Both the position numbers and the translations under genes were made by a program. Positions 24,023-32,292 of a DNA stretch of 32,971 nucleotides are shown one piece after another (positions within the stretch are counted from its first letter, which is position 1; the number at the start of each line of letters is the position of its first letter). The DNA is from an uncultured Acidobacteriota bacterium (GTDB lineage: Bacteria > Acidobacteriota > Blastocatellia > RBC074). Location: positions 1 through 32,971 of the forward strand of contig CADECP010000056.1 in assembly GCA_902825875.1 (NCBI GenBank), given 5' to 3'. Under the pieces are notes generated by a model. The model ran no database searches, was not told where the DNA came from, and saw nothing but the letters and a program-made list of their open reading frames with translations.

Positions 24023-26424
24023 GCACCAACCTCAATGATTTACCGGACAACTTGTTGGCTAAAGAGCCAAAGCATGAAAACGGAAAACTAAAGCCAGGTT
24101 GTTATCTCTTCACACACACTCTGGATGTTGTTAGAGCTGCGGAGACTGTTTTGACAACAATTGAGAAAGACTTTCAAAGGTTCTTCAAGCTGACTGAAGA
24201 TCAAATGGAACGCCTCCGAGCCACAGCACTTTTAGCTGCTTTCTGCCACGATCTTGGAAAGGCTAATGATAGTTTCCAAGCCATGGTTTCCAAAAAAAGA
24301 AAGGATCAGGCAATAAGGCATGAACACTTGTCGACGCTGATCATTAGTTTGCCAGAGGTCAAAAGCTGGCTTTCAGGTTTTTCTCAGGCTGACTTTGAAG
24401 TAGCTCGGTTGCTCGTGCTCGGTCATCACCTGAAAGCAGTTAGCGACAAGTTTGAAGACACGAAAGATCACAGATTCGTCAAGTTTGCGCGCCCTATGAC
24501 ACAAGAGAAATCCTTCGTTGTTTACTCTGATCACCAGCAATTCAAAAAGCTGCTTGAGCGTTTGTGTCATTCTCCATTTTCTCTTCCACATCCCACCTTT
24601 GTTGTTCCTCGCCAATGGAGTTTTTTTGCTGATGGAGAAGGAAAGCATGTGGGGGAACTTCGGACACAGATACTGCGCGAGTTCGGCCAATTGGTTCAAG
24701 CTTTGAAAAAAGACGAAGGCAGACTAAATCTGTTAATGGCGGCGAAGGCCGTTCTTTTGACTGCTGATGCCGCCGCTTCTGGTTTGCGGCGAGAAAATAA
24801 ACATCTGGCAAAATGGATTATTGAAAGTCTTGAGAAAGGCAAAACAGCAGACGACATTGAAAGAATTCTGAGCAAGAGACGAGACGAAGTTGAAGGGCGT
24901 GAGCGTGCAAATGGCAATCCGAGTTTTGTTTTCGTCGAACGAACTTTTCAAACCCAAACGGCGAGCTTAGGAGATCGAGCGATGTTGCTCTCCCCGTGCG
25001 GCTCCGGCAAAACATACGCCGCCTATCTATGGATCAAGGAAAAGCTTAAAACTCGTCCTAGATGGAAAGCGATCTTTCTTTATCCGACGACAGGAACGGC
25101 GACCGAAGGATTCAAGGATTATGCCTCTCATGATGAAGACGCCGCCTTGCTTCACAGCCGCGCAGAATTCGACCTTGACGGGATGTTTCAGAATCCGGAT
25201 GACCGCAGCCAAAACGATTATCTGGTGGAAAAGCGATTGTTTGCGCTCGGATTCTGGCCGGACGCCATTTTCAGCGCGACGGCTGATGCTTTTTTGAGCT
25301 TCCTGCAAAACAGCTATTCCTCGTTGTGCTTGTTGCCCGTGCTTGCACGCAGCGTCGTGGTAATTGACGAAATTCATAGCTTTGACGCTTCAATGTTTTC
25401 GGCCCTTCTGGAGTTCCTGCAAAGGTTCGACGTGCCGGTTCTGATGATGACAGCCTCGCTGCAAAAAGAACGACGAGAACGTTTGGTCAAAGCCCGACCT
25501 GATTTGAGAGTCTATCCGCAGGATGAAGATATGGACTTGCTTGAAGACCTGCGGCTGTCGGCTGATTTTCCGCGCTATCAAATTCATTATCAGTCAGGTA
25601 AGTGGGCAAACAGCGAAGAAGAAATTTGCCCAGAGGAAATGCTGCGAAGGGCGCGAGAGGCTTATAGCAAAAATCTCAAGGTGCTATGGGTAGTCAACAC
25701 CGTCAATAGGTGCATCAAGATCGCTCGAAAGTTGGAGACTGAGAATGCCTTTTGCTATCACAGCCGCTTTATGTACGAGGATCGCGTTGGTAGACACCGA
25801 ACAGTCATCAATGCCTTCCGACCTGCAAGCAAAGGTGGCGTGATCGCTGTGACCACACAAGTCTGTGAGATGAGCCTTGATCTCGATGCGGACGTTTTGA
25901 TTACCGAAGCTGCCCCTGCTTCCTCATTGATTCAACGACTGGGACGATGTAAACGAAATGCGGATGGGCGTGACCTCGATGTTCCTCCTGGCGAAGTGCA
26001 TATTTATCAGCCAGTAGCCCCCAATCCTTACGGTGAGTTGATTGATTCAGGCAATGTCTTGCTCTCGAAACTCAACCTCTCATCGCCAATCAAACAGTCG
26101 GAACTGACTGCCGTTCTGGGCGAAATCAATCCAGTCAAAGAAAGAGAAAAGCTTTGCCTCTTCACCACGCCAATGTGGGAATCATACAGCGGTGATTACC
26201 GGCTGACAGACGAGTACACAGTTTCAGCAGTGCTTGAGTCCAGACTCAAAAAATTTCAGGAACTTCAAAGCACACGACAAAGCACCGCCGGAATCATCCT
26301 GCAAGCACCAGCGCGATTTTCCGGGAGGCGTAGTGGAATCTGGCTGGCAGTTGTTCCTGATGAAAGTGAATCAAATCGTTATCGGTATTGCGCCAAATAC
26401 GGGCTGCGTGAGGTGAATCTATGA
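24019..26424 (+). CDS. cas3: Cas3 HD nuclease-helicase
   Basis: An 801-aa CRISPR interference nuclease-helicase recruited by Cascade to unwind and degrade target DNA. The N-terminal HD domain has H33 (FTHTLDVV) and H77-D78 (AFCHDLGK), with further His at RHEHLS and LGHHLK. The superfamily 2 helicase has Walker A G328-S-G-K-T332, the DEIH box at 450-453, motif III TASL, and motif VI Q639-R-L-G-R643. All catalytic motifs are intact. The composition is clearly less GC-rich than recA or cas6 (one sampled 60-nt line is ~40% GC and another 53%), hinting at transfer with cas8-cas7-cas5. It overlaps cas6 and cas8 by 4 bp each. Confidence 0.95.
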   Translation: MSTNLNDLPDNLLAKEPKHENGKLKPGCYLFTHTLDVVRAAETVLTTIEKDFQRFFKLTEDQMERLRATALLAAFCHDLGKANDSFQAMVSKKRKDQAIRHEHLSTLIISLPEVKSWLSGFSQADFEVARLLVLGHHLKAVSDKFEDTKDHRFVKFARPMTQEKSFVVYSDHQQFKKLLERLCHSPFSLPHPTFVVPRQWSFFADGEGKHVGELRTQILREFGQLVQALKKDEGRLNLLMAAKAVLLTADAAASGLRRENKHLAKWIIESLEKGKTADDIERILSKRRDEVEGRERANGNPSFVFVERTFQTQTASLGDRAMLLSPCGSGKTYAAYLWIKEKLKTRPRWKAIFLYPTTGTATEGFKDYASHDEDAALLHSRAEFDLDGMFQNPDDRSQNDYLVEKRLFALGFWPDAIFSATADAFLSFLQNSYSSLCLLPVLARSVVVIDEIHSFDASMFSALLEFLQRFDVPVLMMTASLQKERRERLVKARPDLRVYPQDEDMDLLEDLRLSADFPRYQIHYQSGKWANSEEEICPEEMLRRAREAYSKNLKVLWVVNTVNRCIKIARKLETENAFCYHSRFMYEDRVGRHRTVINAFRPASKGGVIAVTTQVCEMSLDLDADVLITEAAPASSLIQRLGRCKRNADGRDLDVPPGEVHIYQPVAPNPYGELIDSGNVLLSKLNLSSPIKQSELTAVLGEINPVKEREKLCLFTTPMWESYSGDYRLTDEYTVSAVLESRLKKFQELQSTRQSTAGIILQAPARFSGRRSGIWLAVVPDESESNRYRYCAKYGLREVNL

Positions 26425-28202
26425 CAACTTCTCTTGAATACAATCCTCTTGACCCACAATTGACTGTGCTTCACAGGGCTGGGATAGCCGGGCTGTTGTT
26501 ACAAGTCAAAGTAATAGAAAAGGGGCTTGCTGATGATTTAATAGATGAGCAGCGAGCCGAGCTTTTGCCTGAGTATGGTTTCAAGGAAGACAGCCATACT
26601 TTCTGGATCAAATTCAACGAGCAGAATTTCCACACCTTGATGCGGGAAAGGTACCAAGGTGTGATGGTCGAGCGCGTTTACAAGGCAAAGAAAAAGGAAA
26701 GCAAGCCGAGACGTGTTTTCATAGAGAAGACAGCCGATAACAAATTTGTCTACGAAGAAATGCGGCCTTTGCTGCGGTATCTCGAAACCTTCCGCGCGCC
26801 CGAAGCCTGGCAAGAACACGTGAGGGAGTCTTACTGGAACTCGTTCTTTTGCATCCCACTATCACAGCCAATCTTTCAGATTTATCAACCGACTGAGCCT
26901 GCGAAAAAAGCCGAGGAACTCTGGAAGTCGCTGATCGGAAAGAAACCTGTCGAAATAGATAAGTCGCTACTGCCAAATGTTTTCAAGACCGATCTGAAAG
27001 GTGTTGCAATGAAGCAGCAGAGTGACTACGCACTACTGCTTCACTTCTGGCCGTTGGTCGTTACATTTTTTACACCGCGAAACCTAAAGCTGGACAAAGA
27101 CAAAAAGACCGGAGAGCGAAAGCTGGTGACTGAGTATCAGCCACCCGTGATTGTTGTCCCTGACGTAATTGATGTGCAGGCATTCACTGATGATTTTGAG
27201 ACATACCTTGGGGCTTTACCGGAACCGCGGCAAACACGTGGCGGTGGAGAATATCTGTCGCAAAAATATGTCAGCACTCCGCTCGAAGCACCACTCGCGT
27301 TCTTCGTCGCGCCACGCCTCGCACAACATCGTGTAATCACACCTGACAATTTTGGCGCACGTGGGGCGGAAGTCTACGTTTTTAGGCGACCAGCCAGACA
27401 AGCCGAAGTGGCGGGTATCTTCAACGAACCGCTTGAAGATGATTTGGTTGCACGCTACGAAGCACTGCAACACATCCATTCCCTGCCATATCGTGCGTTG
27501 CGAATTGAGAATTTATTGGCCCAGCCACCACGCCAGTGGTCGGAGGGGTTTGAGCGATTGGTGGCCCAATATCCACTTGAACTGTTTGTAGCGACAAAAC
27601 CAAGGGGCAGTTCTGCACGTCAATTTGGCGATTACGCCAGAGAGATGGCGCAGAGCTTGCGCAGCGACTTTGAACTTTTAGAAAAGGAGAATCGAATGAA
27701 TGACAAAGACCCAACTGTTGAAACGCTGATCTGGCGTATCACTCGCAACTATGTTGACTGGCGCGCGCGCGATAAAGCCAAGCTCGCCGATCAAGATTTC
27801 AAGTTTGATGGAAGGAGGCTGAAGGAACTGCGAGACAAGCAGAAAAAGAATCATCCTTTGCAGTCATCCGACGAACAGTGGAAGAACAAATGCAATCGCT
27901 ACCTTAATGAGGTGATGGACGTGACGGAAGATTTGTTTATCAACTTCCGCGCTCGGCGCGATCCGCAGAGCTTTGCCAACGCCTTCAGCGAAACTCTCTT
28001 CCGCGCACCTTTCTATCTGTCGCCAGAACAAACCACGAAGCTACGCCAATTCTATGAGGGCGAGCAGTGGGAAAGTGGTAGACGATTGGTCTTAATGGCC
28101 ATCTCTGCCGCCGGCGCAGTCGCAGGGTTTGGAACGGACGATAATTCAACCATCCCGCAAGATGAAGAAACACAGGACAGCAATTCAGAAACGGAGGAAT
28201 AG
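26421..28202 (+). CDS. cas8a1: Cas8 large subunit, Csx13/DevT type
   Basis: A 593-aa large subunit of the type I effector complex (Cascade), responsible for PAM recognition and target binding. It matches the Csx13 / Cas8a1 MYXAN family by its N-terminus (DPQLTVLHRAGIAGLLLQVK), its length, and its place between cas3 and the DevR-like cas7. No zinc-finger Cys clusters are seen. The final ~168 residues are helical and highly charged, and look like a built-in small subunit. A strong internal Shine-Dalgarno and ATG at 27696 suggest it is also made separately (next entry). The gene overlaps cas3 by 4 bp and is followed by cas7 after 3 bp. Confidence 0.85.
   Translation: MTTSLEYNPLDPQLTVLHRAGIAGLLLQVKVIEKGLADDLIDEQRAELLPEYGFKEDSHTFWIKFNEQNFHTLMRERYQGVMVERVYKAKKKESKPRRVFIEKTADNKFVYEEMRPLLRYLETFRAPEAWQEHVRESYWNSFFCIPLSQPIFQIYQPTEPAKKAEELWKSLIGKKPVEIDKSLLPNVFKTDLKGVAMKQQSDYALLLHFWPLVVTFFTPRNLKLDKDKKTGERKLVTEYQPPVIVVPDVIDVQAFTDDFETYLGALPEPRQTRGGGEYLSQKYVSTPLEAPLAFFVAPRLAQHRVITPDNFGARGAEVYVFRRPARQAEVAGIFNEPLEDDLVARYEALQHIHSLPYRALRIENLLAQPPRQWSEGFERLVAQYPLELFVATKPRGSSARQFGDYAREMAQSLRSDFELLEKENRMNDKDPTVETLIWRITRNYVDWRARDKAKLADQDFKFDGRRLKELRDKQKKNHPLQSSDEQWKNKCNRYLNEVMDVTEDLFINFRARRDPQSFANAFSETLFRAPFYLSPEQTTKLRQFYEGEQWESGRRLVLMAISAAGAVAGFGTDDNSTIPQDEETQDSNSETEE
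27696..28202 (+). CDS. cas11: Predicted internal-start small subunit (Cas11) within cas8
   Basis: Inside cas8 the string aaaaggag (27682-27689) lies 6 nt before ATG 27696, in the same frame. Translation from there gives the last 168 residues of Cas8: a helical, charged domain beginning MNDKDPTVETLIWRITRN and ending in an acidic tail. In type I-B, I-C and I-D systems the small subunit is known to be produced from exactly such internal starts, and several copies bind along the crRNA backbone. No separate cas11 gene exists in this operon, which fits. This is inference from the initiation signal and family precedent; it has not been shown for this subtype to my knowledge. Confidence 0.65.
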   Translation: MNDKDPTVETLIWRITRNYVDWRARDKAKLADQDFKFDGRRLKELRDKQKKNHPLQSSDEQWKNKCNRYLNEVMDVTEDLFINFRARRDPQSFANAFSETLFRAPFYLSPEQTTKLRQFYEGEQWESGRRLVLMAISAAGAVAGFGTDDNSTIPQDEETQDSNSETEE

Positions 28203-28205
28203 ATC

Positions 28206-29351
28206 ATGAACCAACAAGACAAAGTTAAGAACAACATCTTTGGGGCAGTTCTCACTGACGTAGCACCCTCTTCCAACTATCGCGGTGAGACTGAGGCCAG
28301 CCGTTCGGTTTTGCAAAAGCTGCGATTCCCTGATGGCGAGCACACGGTGATTAGCGCCGAAGCTATTCGCAACCGACTCCGTGAAATGCTTCGTGAAGAT
28401 GGACTGGGCTGCAATCGCTCGCGTTTGAAAAACGAAAGGGAATTGACGGTCAAATACGAAGAGTATCCGAACCCAACAAAATGGGCTGATGACAAACTCT
28501 TCGGCTTCCTGGCAGTCAATAAGCGAAAGGAAATTGAGGACACGGAAACTGGGCTGAAGAAAGCGAAGGAGGAGTTCAAGAAGGCTAAAGATGATGATGA
28601 AAAGGCAAGGCTGCTTCAGGTAAAGATCGGTGAGCTTGAAACCAAGCTTGCGAAGTTAAGGGAGTATCCAGCTTTTCAAGGTGATTCTATCTTGCGGGTC
28701 AACTATGCCGTCTCGCTTGACCCATTCAATCACAACTCAACGATGCATCAATCGCCAATGATTACCGGGGCATTCAGCAATGCAGATAACTCGGCGATTA
28801 TCCAGCGCGAGGTGCATGTGACAGCCTACCAGTATCCATTCGGGCTGAACCTTAATGATCTTAGCTTGGGTACGGCGGACGGAGACAATCCTGAGCGAGC
28901 AAAGCTCTACCGGAAATGGACAGCAATTTTGCTCAGAGCCATCGGTGAACTCAACGGGGTTGCGGGCAATCACGCTCGCACGATGTACTCGTTTGCTCCA
29001 GTTTCAATCGTCTTGCGGTTGACGGCCCGTCGCACACCGGATTTCGATTTGTATGGCTACCGAGACCGTCCGCAGGAAAGCCAACGCGAATTGTTAGAAG
29101 GTCTGAAAAGCGGGCGCTTGCCAAGTGATGAATTCTATCTTGGAGGGCGAATCGTCAGAGAGAACCCAGAGCTTAACAACCTGCTCAACTCAAATGCCGG
29201 CAATCAAGGTAAGCAAGCAGTTCTGGATACTCAGACTCGGTCGGAAGAGAAAAACCGGATTGTGAAAGTCAAAGTTTTTGATAGTCCGGTAGAAGCGATT
29301 GAGGCGTTGATAACAAACGCTGGGTTGAAAGAGCAGGAGGAGAAACGATGA
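28206..29351 (+). CDS. cas7: Cas7 backbone subunit, DevR/Cst2 type
   Basis: A 381-aa RAMP protein that forms the crRNA-bound helical backbone of Cascade. Family features are the N-terminal NNIFGAVLTDVAPSSNYRGE, VLQKLRFPDG and VISAEAIRNRLREML (about residues 9-63), and later the GVAGNHARTMYSFAPVSIVL stretch. Residues ~106-152 form a Lys/Glu-rich predicted coiled coil inserted after KLFGFLAVNK, which seems long for the family. GGAGG precedes the ATG and overlaps the cas8 stop region. The stop overlaps the cas5 start by 4 bp. In Myxococcus the homologue DevR also affects development, but nothing here suggests such a role. Confidence 0.9.
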   Translation: MNQQDKVKNNIFGAVLTDVAPSSNYRGETEASRSVLQKLRFPDGEHTVISAEAIRNRLREMLREDGLGCNRSRLKNERELTVKYEEYPNPTKWADDKLFGFLAVNKRKEIEDTETGLKKAKEEFKKAKDDDEKARLLQVKIGELETKLAKLREYPAFQGDSILRVNYAVSLDPFNHNSTMHQSPMITGAFSNADNSAIIQREVHVTAYQYPFGLNLNDLSLGTADGDNPERAKLYRKWTAILLRAIGELNGVAGNHARTMYSFAPVSIVLRLTARRTPDFDLYGYRDRPQESQRELLEGLKSGRLPSDEFYLGGRIVRENPELNNLLNSNAGNQGKQAVLDTQTRSEEKNRIVKVKVFDSPVEAIEALITNAGLKEQEEKR

Positions 29352-30013
29352 TTTACGTATACTTCAAAGCCCCATTCGGCACCTTCAAGCCTTTTCAAAG
29401 TGTCGAGATGCTGGCTACCGCTGAGTTTCTTACGCCTTCCGCCGCCTATGGTTTGTTACTCGGTTTGGCAGGCATTGATCGTATTCACAAAAAGCGATTT
29501 GCTGGCGCGCGCATTGCGCTTGGGTTGAAGCAGTTGCCCAGATGTGGGCGACTTTATCAGCAACTCCACGTCATTCCTCAAAGCAAACCACAGCAACCGG
29601 GCGAATATGAGCGCAGGCGTGAGCTTGCCAAAGGAAGAAAACTCAGCATCCGCACGTTCTGGAAAGAAGTCCTCTATGACCTTGAGGGCTACATCGGCCT
29701 TGATCATCCAGAACTAGAAGCTATGGTGGATCAGGGGATAAACCAGCCTACAGAAATCAGTTACTGGGGATTGCCATTCCTCGGTGACAACAATTTTTTT
29801 GTGGAAAGACTTGAAATTGAAAAAAGCCCGTCTCCTTGCTGTTGGCTTCGCCCACTTGCGGGCAACGAGTCGCCACAGGGGGAACGACTTTTCTATCTGC
29901 CTATTTGGACTGATTACGAGAACAACTCTAGTTCTAACAGCCAGCTTTTTTCTCTAACTGAAATGCGAGATGAACCCAGGGAAGCGTGGGTTTCAATTGA
30001 AGAAAGGAGGTAA
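29348..30013 (+). CDS. cas5: Cas5 subunit, DevS type
   Basis: A 221-aa RAMP protein that caps the 5' handle of the crRNA in Cascade and contacts Cas8. The N-terminus has the Cas5 pattern: MIYVYFKAPFGTFKPF, then TAEFLTPSAAYGLLLGLAGI. It overlaps the cas7 stop by 4 bp. Its last bases contain the AAAGGAGG that serves as Shine-Dalgarno for cas4-cas1, so the two genes are coupled. Like cas3, cas8 and cas7, it is less GC-rich than the flanking genes. Confidence 0.88.
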   Translation: MIYVYFKAPFGTFKPFQSVEMLATAEFLTPSAAYGLLLGLAGIDRIHKKRFAGARIALGLKQLPRCGRLYQQLHVIPQSKPQQPGEYERRRELAKGRKLSIRTFWKEVLYDLEGYIGLDHPELEAMVDQGINQPTEISYWGLPFLGDNNFFVERLEIEKSPSPCCWLRPLAGNESPQGERLFYLPIWTDYENNSSSNSQLFSLTEMRDEPREAWVSIEERR

Positions 30014-30017
30014 GCCA

Positions 30018-31991
30018 ATGTCTTCGGCGGTAGCAGCTTTACCCATTCACGGATTACATGCGCTCGCCTATTGCGAGCGGCTCTTTTATCTGGAAAACGT
30101 CGAGATGTTGCGCGTTGCCGATGAGCGCGTGTTTGCCGGGCGCAGGCTCCACGTCGAGCTTGAACGCAAGGAAGACGAGGGCGAAGTTTTGGCTATGGCT
30201 CTGGAAAGTCAGCGGTGGGGGATGGTCGGCAAGGTTGATTGCATCAGGCGACGCGATGGCCAGTTGATTCCTTATGAACACAAACGCGGGCGGGCGGCTC
30301 GGTCATCAACCGGAGAAGCGGAAGCCTGGTGGAACGACAAGCTGCAGGTGTATGCCTACGCCGCGTTGATCGAAGAGCATTCCGGCCAATCCATCACCGA
30401 AGGCCGCGTTCGGTATCACGCCGACAACGTCATGGTGCGCGTGTTGATAGATGATGACGCCTGGCGAATGTTGGCTTTGTCGGTGGCTCGCGCTCGTGAG
30501 TTGCAGGCTTCGATTGTTCGTCCGCAAGTCACGCCGAATGAAAAGCTGTGTGTGAAATGTTCGCTGGCTCCGGTGTGTTTGCCTGAAGAAGCGCGTTTGC
30601 ACGACGCGGTGACAGGGCGATGGCGGGACGGCGGGCGGGAGAGACAGGGAGATGGCGGGATGGAGCGATGGAGGGACGGCGGGACGGGGCGAGGCGGAGA
30701 AAAGGCGCTGGCGAATTCGTCCGGTCTCTCTATCTCCCAGTCCCCAAGTCTCCAAATCTCCCCGTCTCTCAGTCCCCCCGTCTCCCCGTCTCTCAGTCCC
30801 CCCGTCCCCCAGTCCCCCAGTCTCCCCGTCTCCCCATCCCCGCGTCGCAAAGCGATCAGGCTCTTCCCTGCCGATGACGACCGGCAAGCTTTGCACGTCG
30901 TCACGCAAGGCGCGCGCATCGGACGCAAAGGCGACCGGATTGAAATCACTACGCCTGTGGATTTGGGCGAGCCGCCGCAACTGCATCCGGTCAATGAAAT
31001 CGGTCAGGTGGTGTTGCACGGCTTCGCGCAAATTTCTACTCAGGCGTTGGGATTTTGCGCTCAACACAACATCGGAGTGCATTGGATGACCAGCGGCGGA
31101 CGATATTTGGGAGCATGGTCAACCGGCGCTGGAACAGTTCAGCGGCGAATCCGGCAATACAAAGCTCTGACCGACGCGGAGTTTTGTTTGCGGCTGGCCA
31201 AACAATTGACCGAAGCCCGCGTACGTTCGCAATTGAGTTTTTTGTTACGGGCTGACAGACAGGACAGTAGCCCGCGCGTCAGCAAGGGTTTGACCAGCGA
31301 GATTTCAGCCCTTCCTGACGGTCGGGCTACTGACACAATCGAAGAATCCAGCAGGGTCGTAACCGAATCAATTGCCACGATTCGCAAATTGTTGGGGCCG
31401 ATGTCTCGCGTCAAAAACATTCACAGTTTGCGCGGATACGAAGGCAGCATCGGCGCGCAGTATTTCAAAGCCTTGCCCGATTTGATTTCCGACGAAGCCG
31501 GGCCAGAAATGAAACCGAATGGGCGTTCGCGGCGACCTCCGCGCGATCGCGCCAATGCTTTGTTGTCGTTCGGTTACGCCTTGCTGATGAAAGACGTGCT
31601 GAACGCGATTCTGGTCGTAGGGCTTGATCCGAGTTTGGGTTTTTACCATCAACCGCGTTCGCAGGCGCATCCGCTGGCTTTGGATTTGATGGAACTGTTT
31701 CGCGTTCCGTTGGTGGATTTGCCTGTCATCGCTTCGATCAACCGGCGACAGTGGAATGCCGACGAAGATTTCACCATCGCTCAGGGGTCGAAATGCCAAC
31801 AAGTCTGGCTGTCGAACAGCGGGCGCAAAAAACTGATCGAAATTTACGAACGGCGCAAACAGGATCAATGGAAACATCCTGTCATTGGATATTCGCTGTC
31901 TTACGCCCGACTGATCGAATTGGAAGTCCGGTTGTTGGAAAAAGAATGGATGAACGAAGGCGGATTGTTCGCTCGCATGCGATTGCGATAA
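30018..31991 (+). CDS. cas4-cas1: Cas4-Cas1 fusion carrying two in-frame palindromic inserts
   Basis: A 657-aa spacer-acquisition protein; the start at 30018 has AAAGGAGG 7 nt upstream, and the longer frame from 29970 is rejected. The Cas4 domain (1-190) processes prespacers and selects PAMs: C19, D74 (GKVD), E87-x-K89, Q110 to Y114, and the Fe-S cysteines C178, C181 and C187. Residues ~201-275 are a low-complexity linker encoded by an 8-bp-period palindrome. The Cas1 integrase domain (286-657) has E475 (GYEG), H544 (FYH) and D556/E559 (LDLMELFR). Residues ~416-440 of Cas1 are encoded by a REP-like palindrome also found upstream of the operon. Both inserts keep the frame and all catalytic residues survive, so the protein is probably functional. 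Cas4-Cas1 fusions are known from some type I systems. Confidence 0.93.
   Translation: MSSAVAALPIHGLHALAYCERLFYLENVEMLRVADERVFAGRRLHVELERKEDEGEVLAMALESQRWGMVGKVDCIRRRDGQLIPYEHKRGRAARSSTGEAEAWWNDKLQVYAYAALIEEHSGQSITEGRVRYHADNVMVRVLIDDDAWRMLALSVARARELQASIVRPQVTPNEKLCVKCSLAPVCLPEEARLHDAVTGRWRDGGRERQGDGGMERWRDGGTGRGGEKALANSSGLSISQSPSLQISPSLSPPVSPSLSPPVPQSPSLPVSPSPRRKAIRLFPADDDRQALHVVTQGARIGRKGDRIEITTPVDLGEPPQLHPVNEIGQVVLHGFAQISTQALGFCAQHNIGVHWMTSGGRYLGAWSTGAGTVQRRIRQYKALTDAEFCLRLAKQLTEARVRSQLSFLLRADRQDSSPRVSKGLTSEISALPDGRATDTIEESSRVVTESIATIRKLLGPMSRVKNIHSLRGYEGSIGAQYFKALPDLISDEAGPEMKPNGRSRRPPRDRANALLSFGYALLMKDVLNAILVVGLDPSLGFYHQPRSQAHPLALDLMELFRVPLVDLPVIASINRRQWNADEDFTIAQGSKCQQVWLSNSGRKKLIEIYERRKQDQWKHPVIGYSLSYARLIELEVRLLEKEWMNEGGLFARMRLR
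30617..30848. repeat. Octamer-period inverted repeat inside cas4-cas1
   Basis: The purine arm (30617-30704) consists of 8-bp units such as gcgatggc, gggacggc, gggatgga and gggacggg. After a 16-bp centre, the pyrimidine arm (30721-30848) has 16 units such as cccgtctc, tcagtccc and ccagtccc. The arms are broadly complementary. Three turns of an 8-bp unit make 8 codons, giving the peptide repeat SPSLSPPV twice plus a variant. All three forward frames are free of stops through the tract, so it is coding-neutral. Gain or loss of one or two units would shift the frame of the downstream Cas1 domain. Confidence 0.85.
31265..31336. repeat. REP-like palindrome, copy B (inside the Cas1 domain)
   Basis: The arms cagtagcccgcgcgtcag plus caaggg (31265-31288) and cccttcctgacggtcgggct plus actg (31309-31332) pair at 21 of 24 positions. 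The flank gacac to 31336 extends the match to the copy at 22071-22146. In the protein it makes the polar stretch SSPRVSKGLTSEISALPDGR between two Cas1 helices. The insert lies about 35 residues before the catalytic Glu. Confidence 0.8.
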
Positions 31992-32001
31992 GGAGCGCGT
32001 G

Positions 32002-32292
32002 ATGGAACAGAAATTCTGGTACGTTGTGGCTTACGACATTACCGAACCCAAACGTTGGCGCAAGGTGTTCAAAATGCTGAACGGTTATGGCCGCCATCTG
32101 CAACTGAGCATTTTCCGTTGCCGGTTGACCGTGCGCGAACAGGAAAAACTGCGTTGGGAATTGGAAAAATTGCTGACGCCCGAAGACAAACTGTTGATTT
32201 TGACGATGTGCGACGCTTGCGGAAAACGCACAGCCGCCCACAATCGCCCGGAATCCTGGGTAGCCGAAGACAAACGATTCGGCATTATTTGA
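32002..32292 (+). CDS. cas2: Cas2 adaptation protein
   Basis: A 96-aa ferredoxin-fold protein that bridges two Cas1 dimers in the spacer integration complex. The opening MEQKFWYVVAYDITEPKR has the conserved Asp in AYDIT at the end of strand 1, followed by KMLNGYGRHLQLSIFRCRL, the usual Cas2 core. The ATG at 32002 is preferred over the GTG just before it because AGGAG lies 6 nt upstream of the ATG and only 3 nt before the GTG. It follows cas4-cas1 by 10 bp and is the last cas gene before the leader and array. Confidence 0.94.
   Translation: MEQKFWYVVAYDITEPKRWRKVFKMLNGYGRHLQLSIFRCRLTVREQEKLRWELEKLLTPEDKLLILTMCDACGKRTAAHNRPESWVAEDKRFGII

Noticed and set aside
29970..30017. Longer start for cas4-cas1
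   Set aside because: It would overlap cas5 by 44 bp; the ATG at 30018 has a perfect AAAGGAGG upstream and begins at the Cas4 N-terminus.
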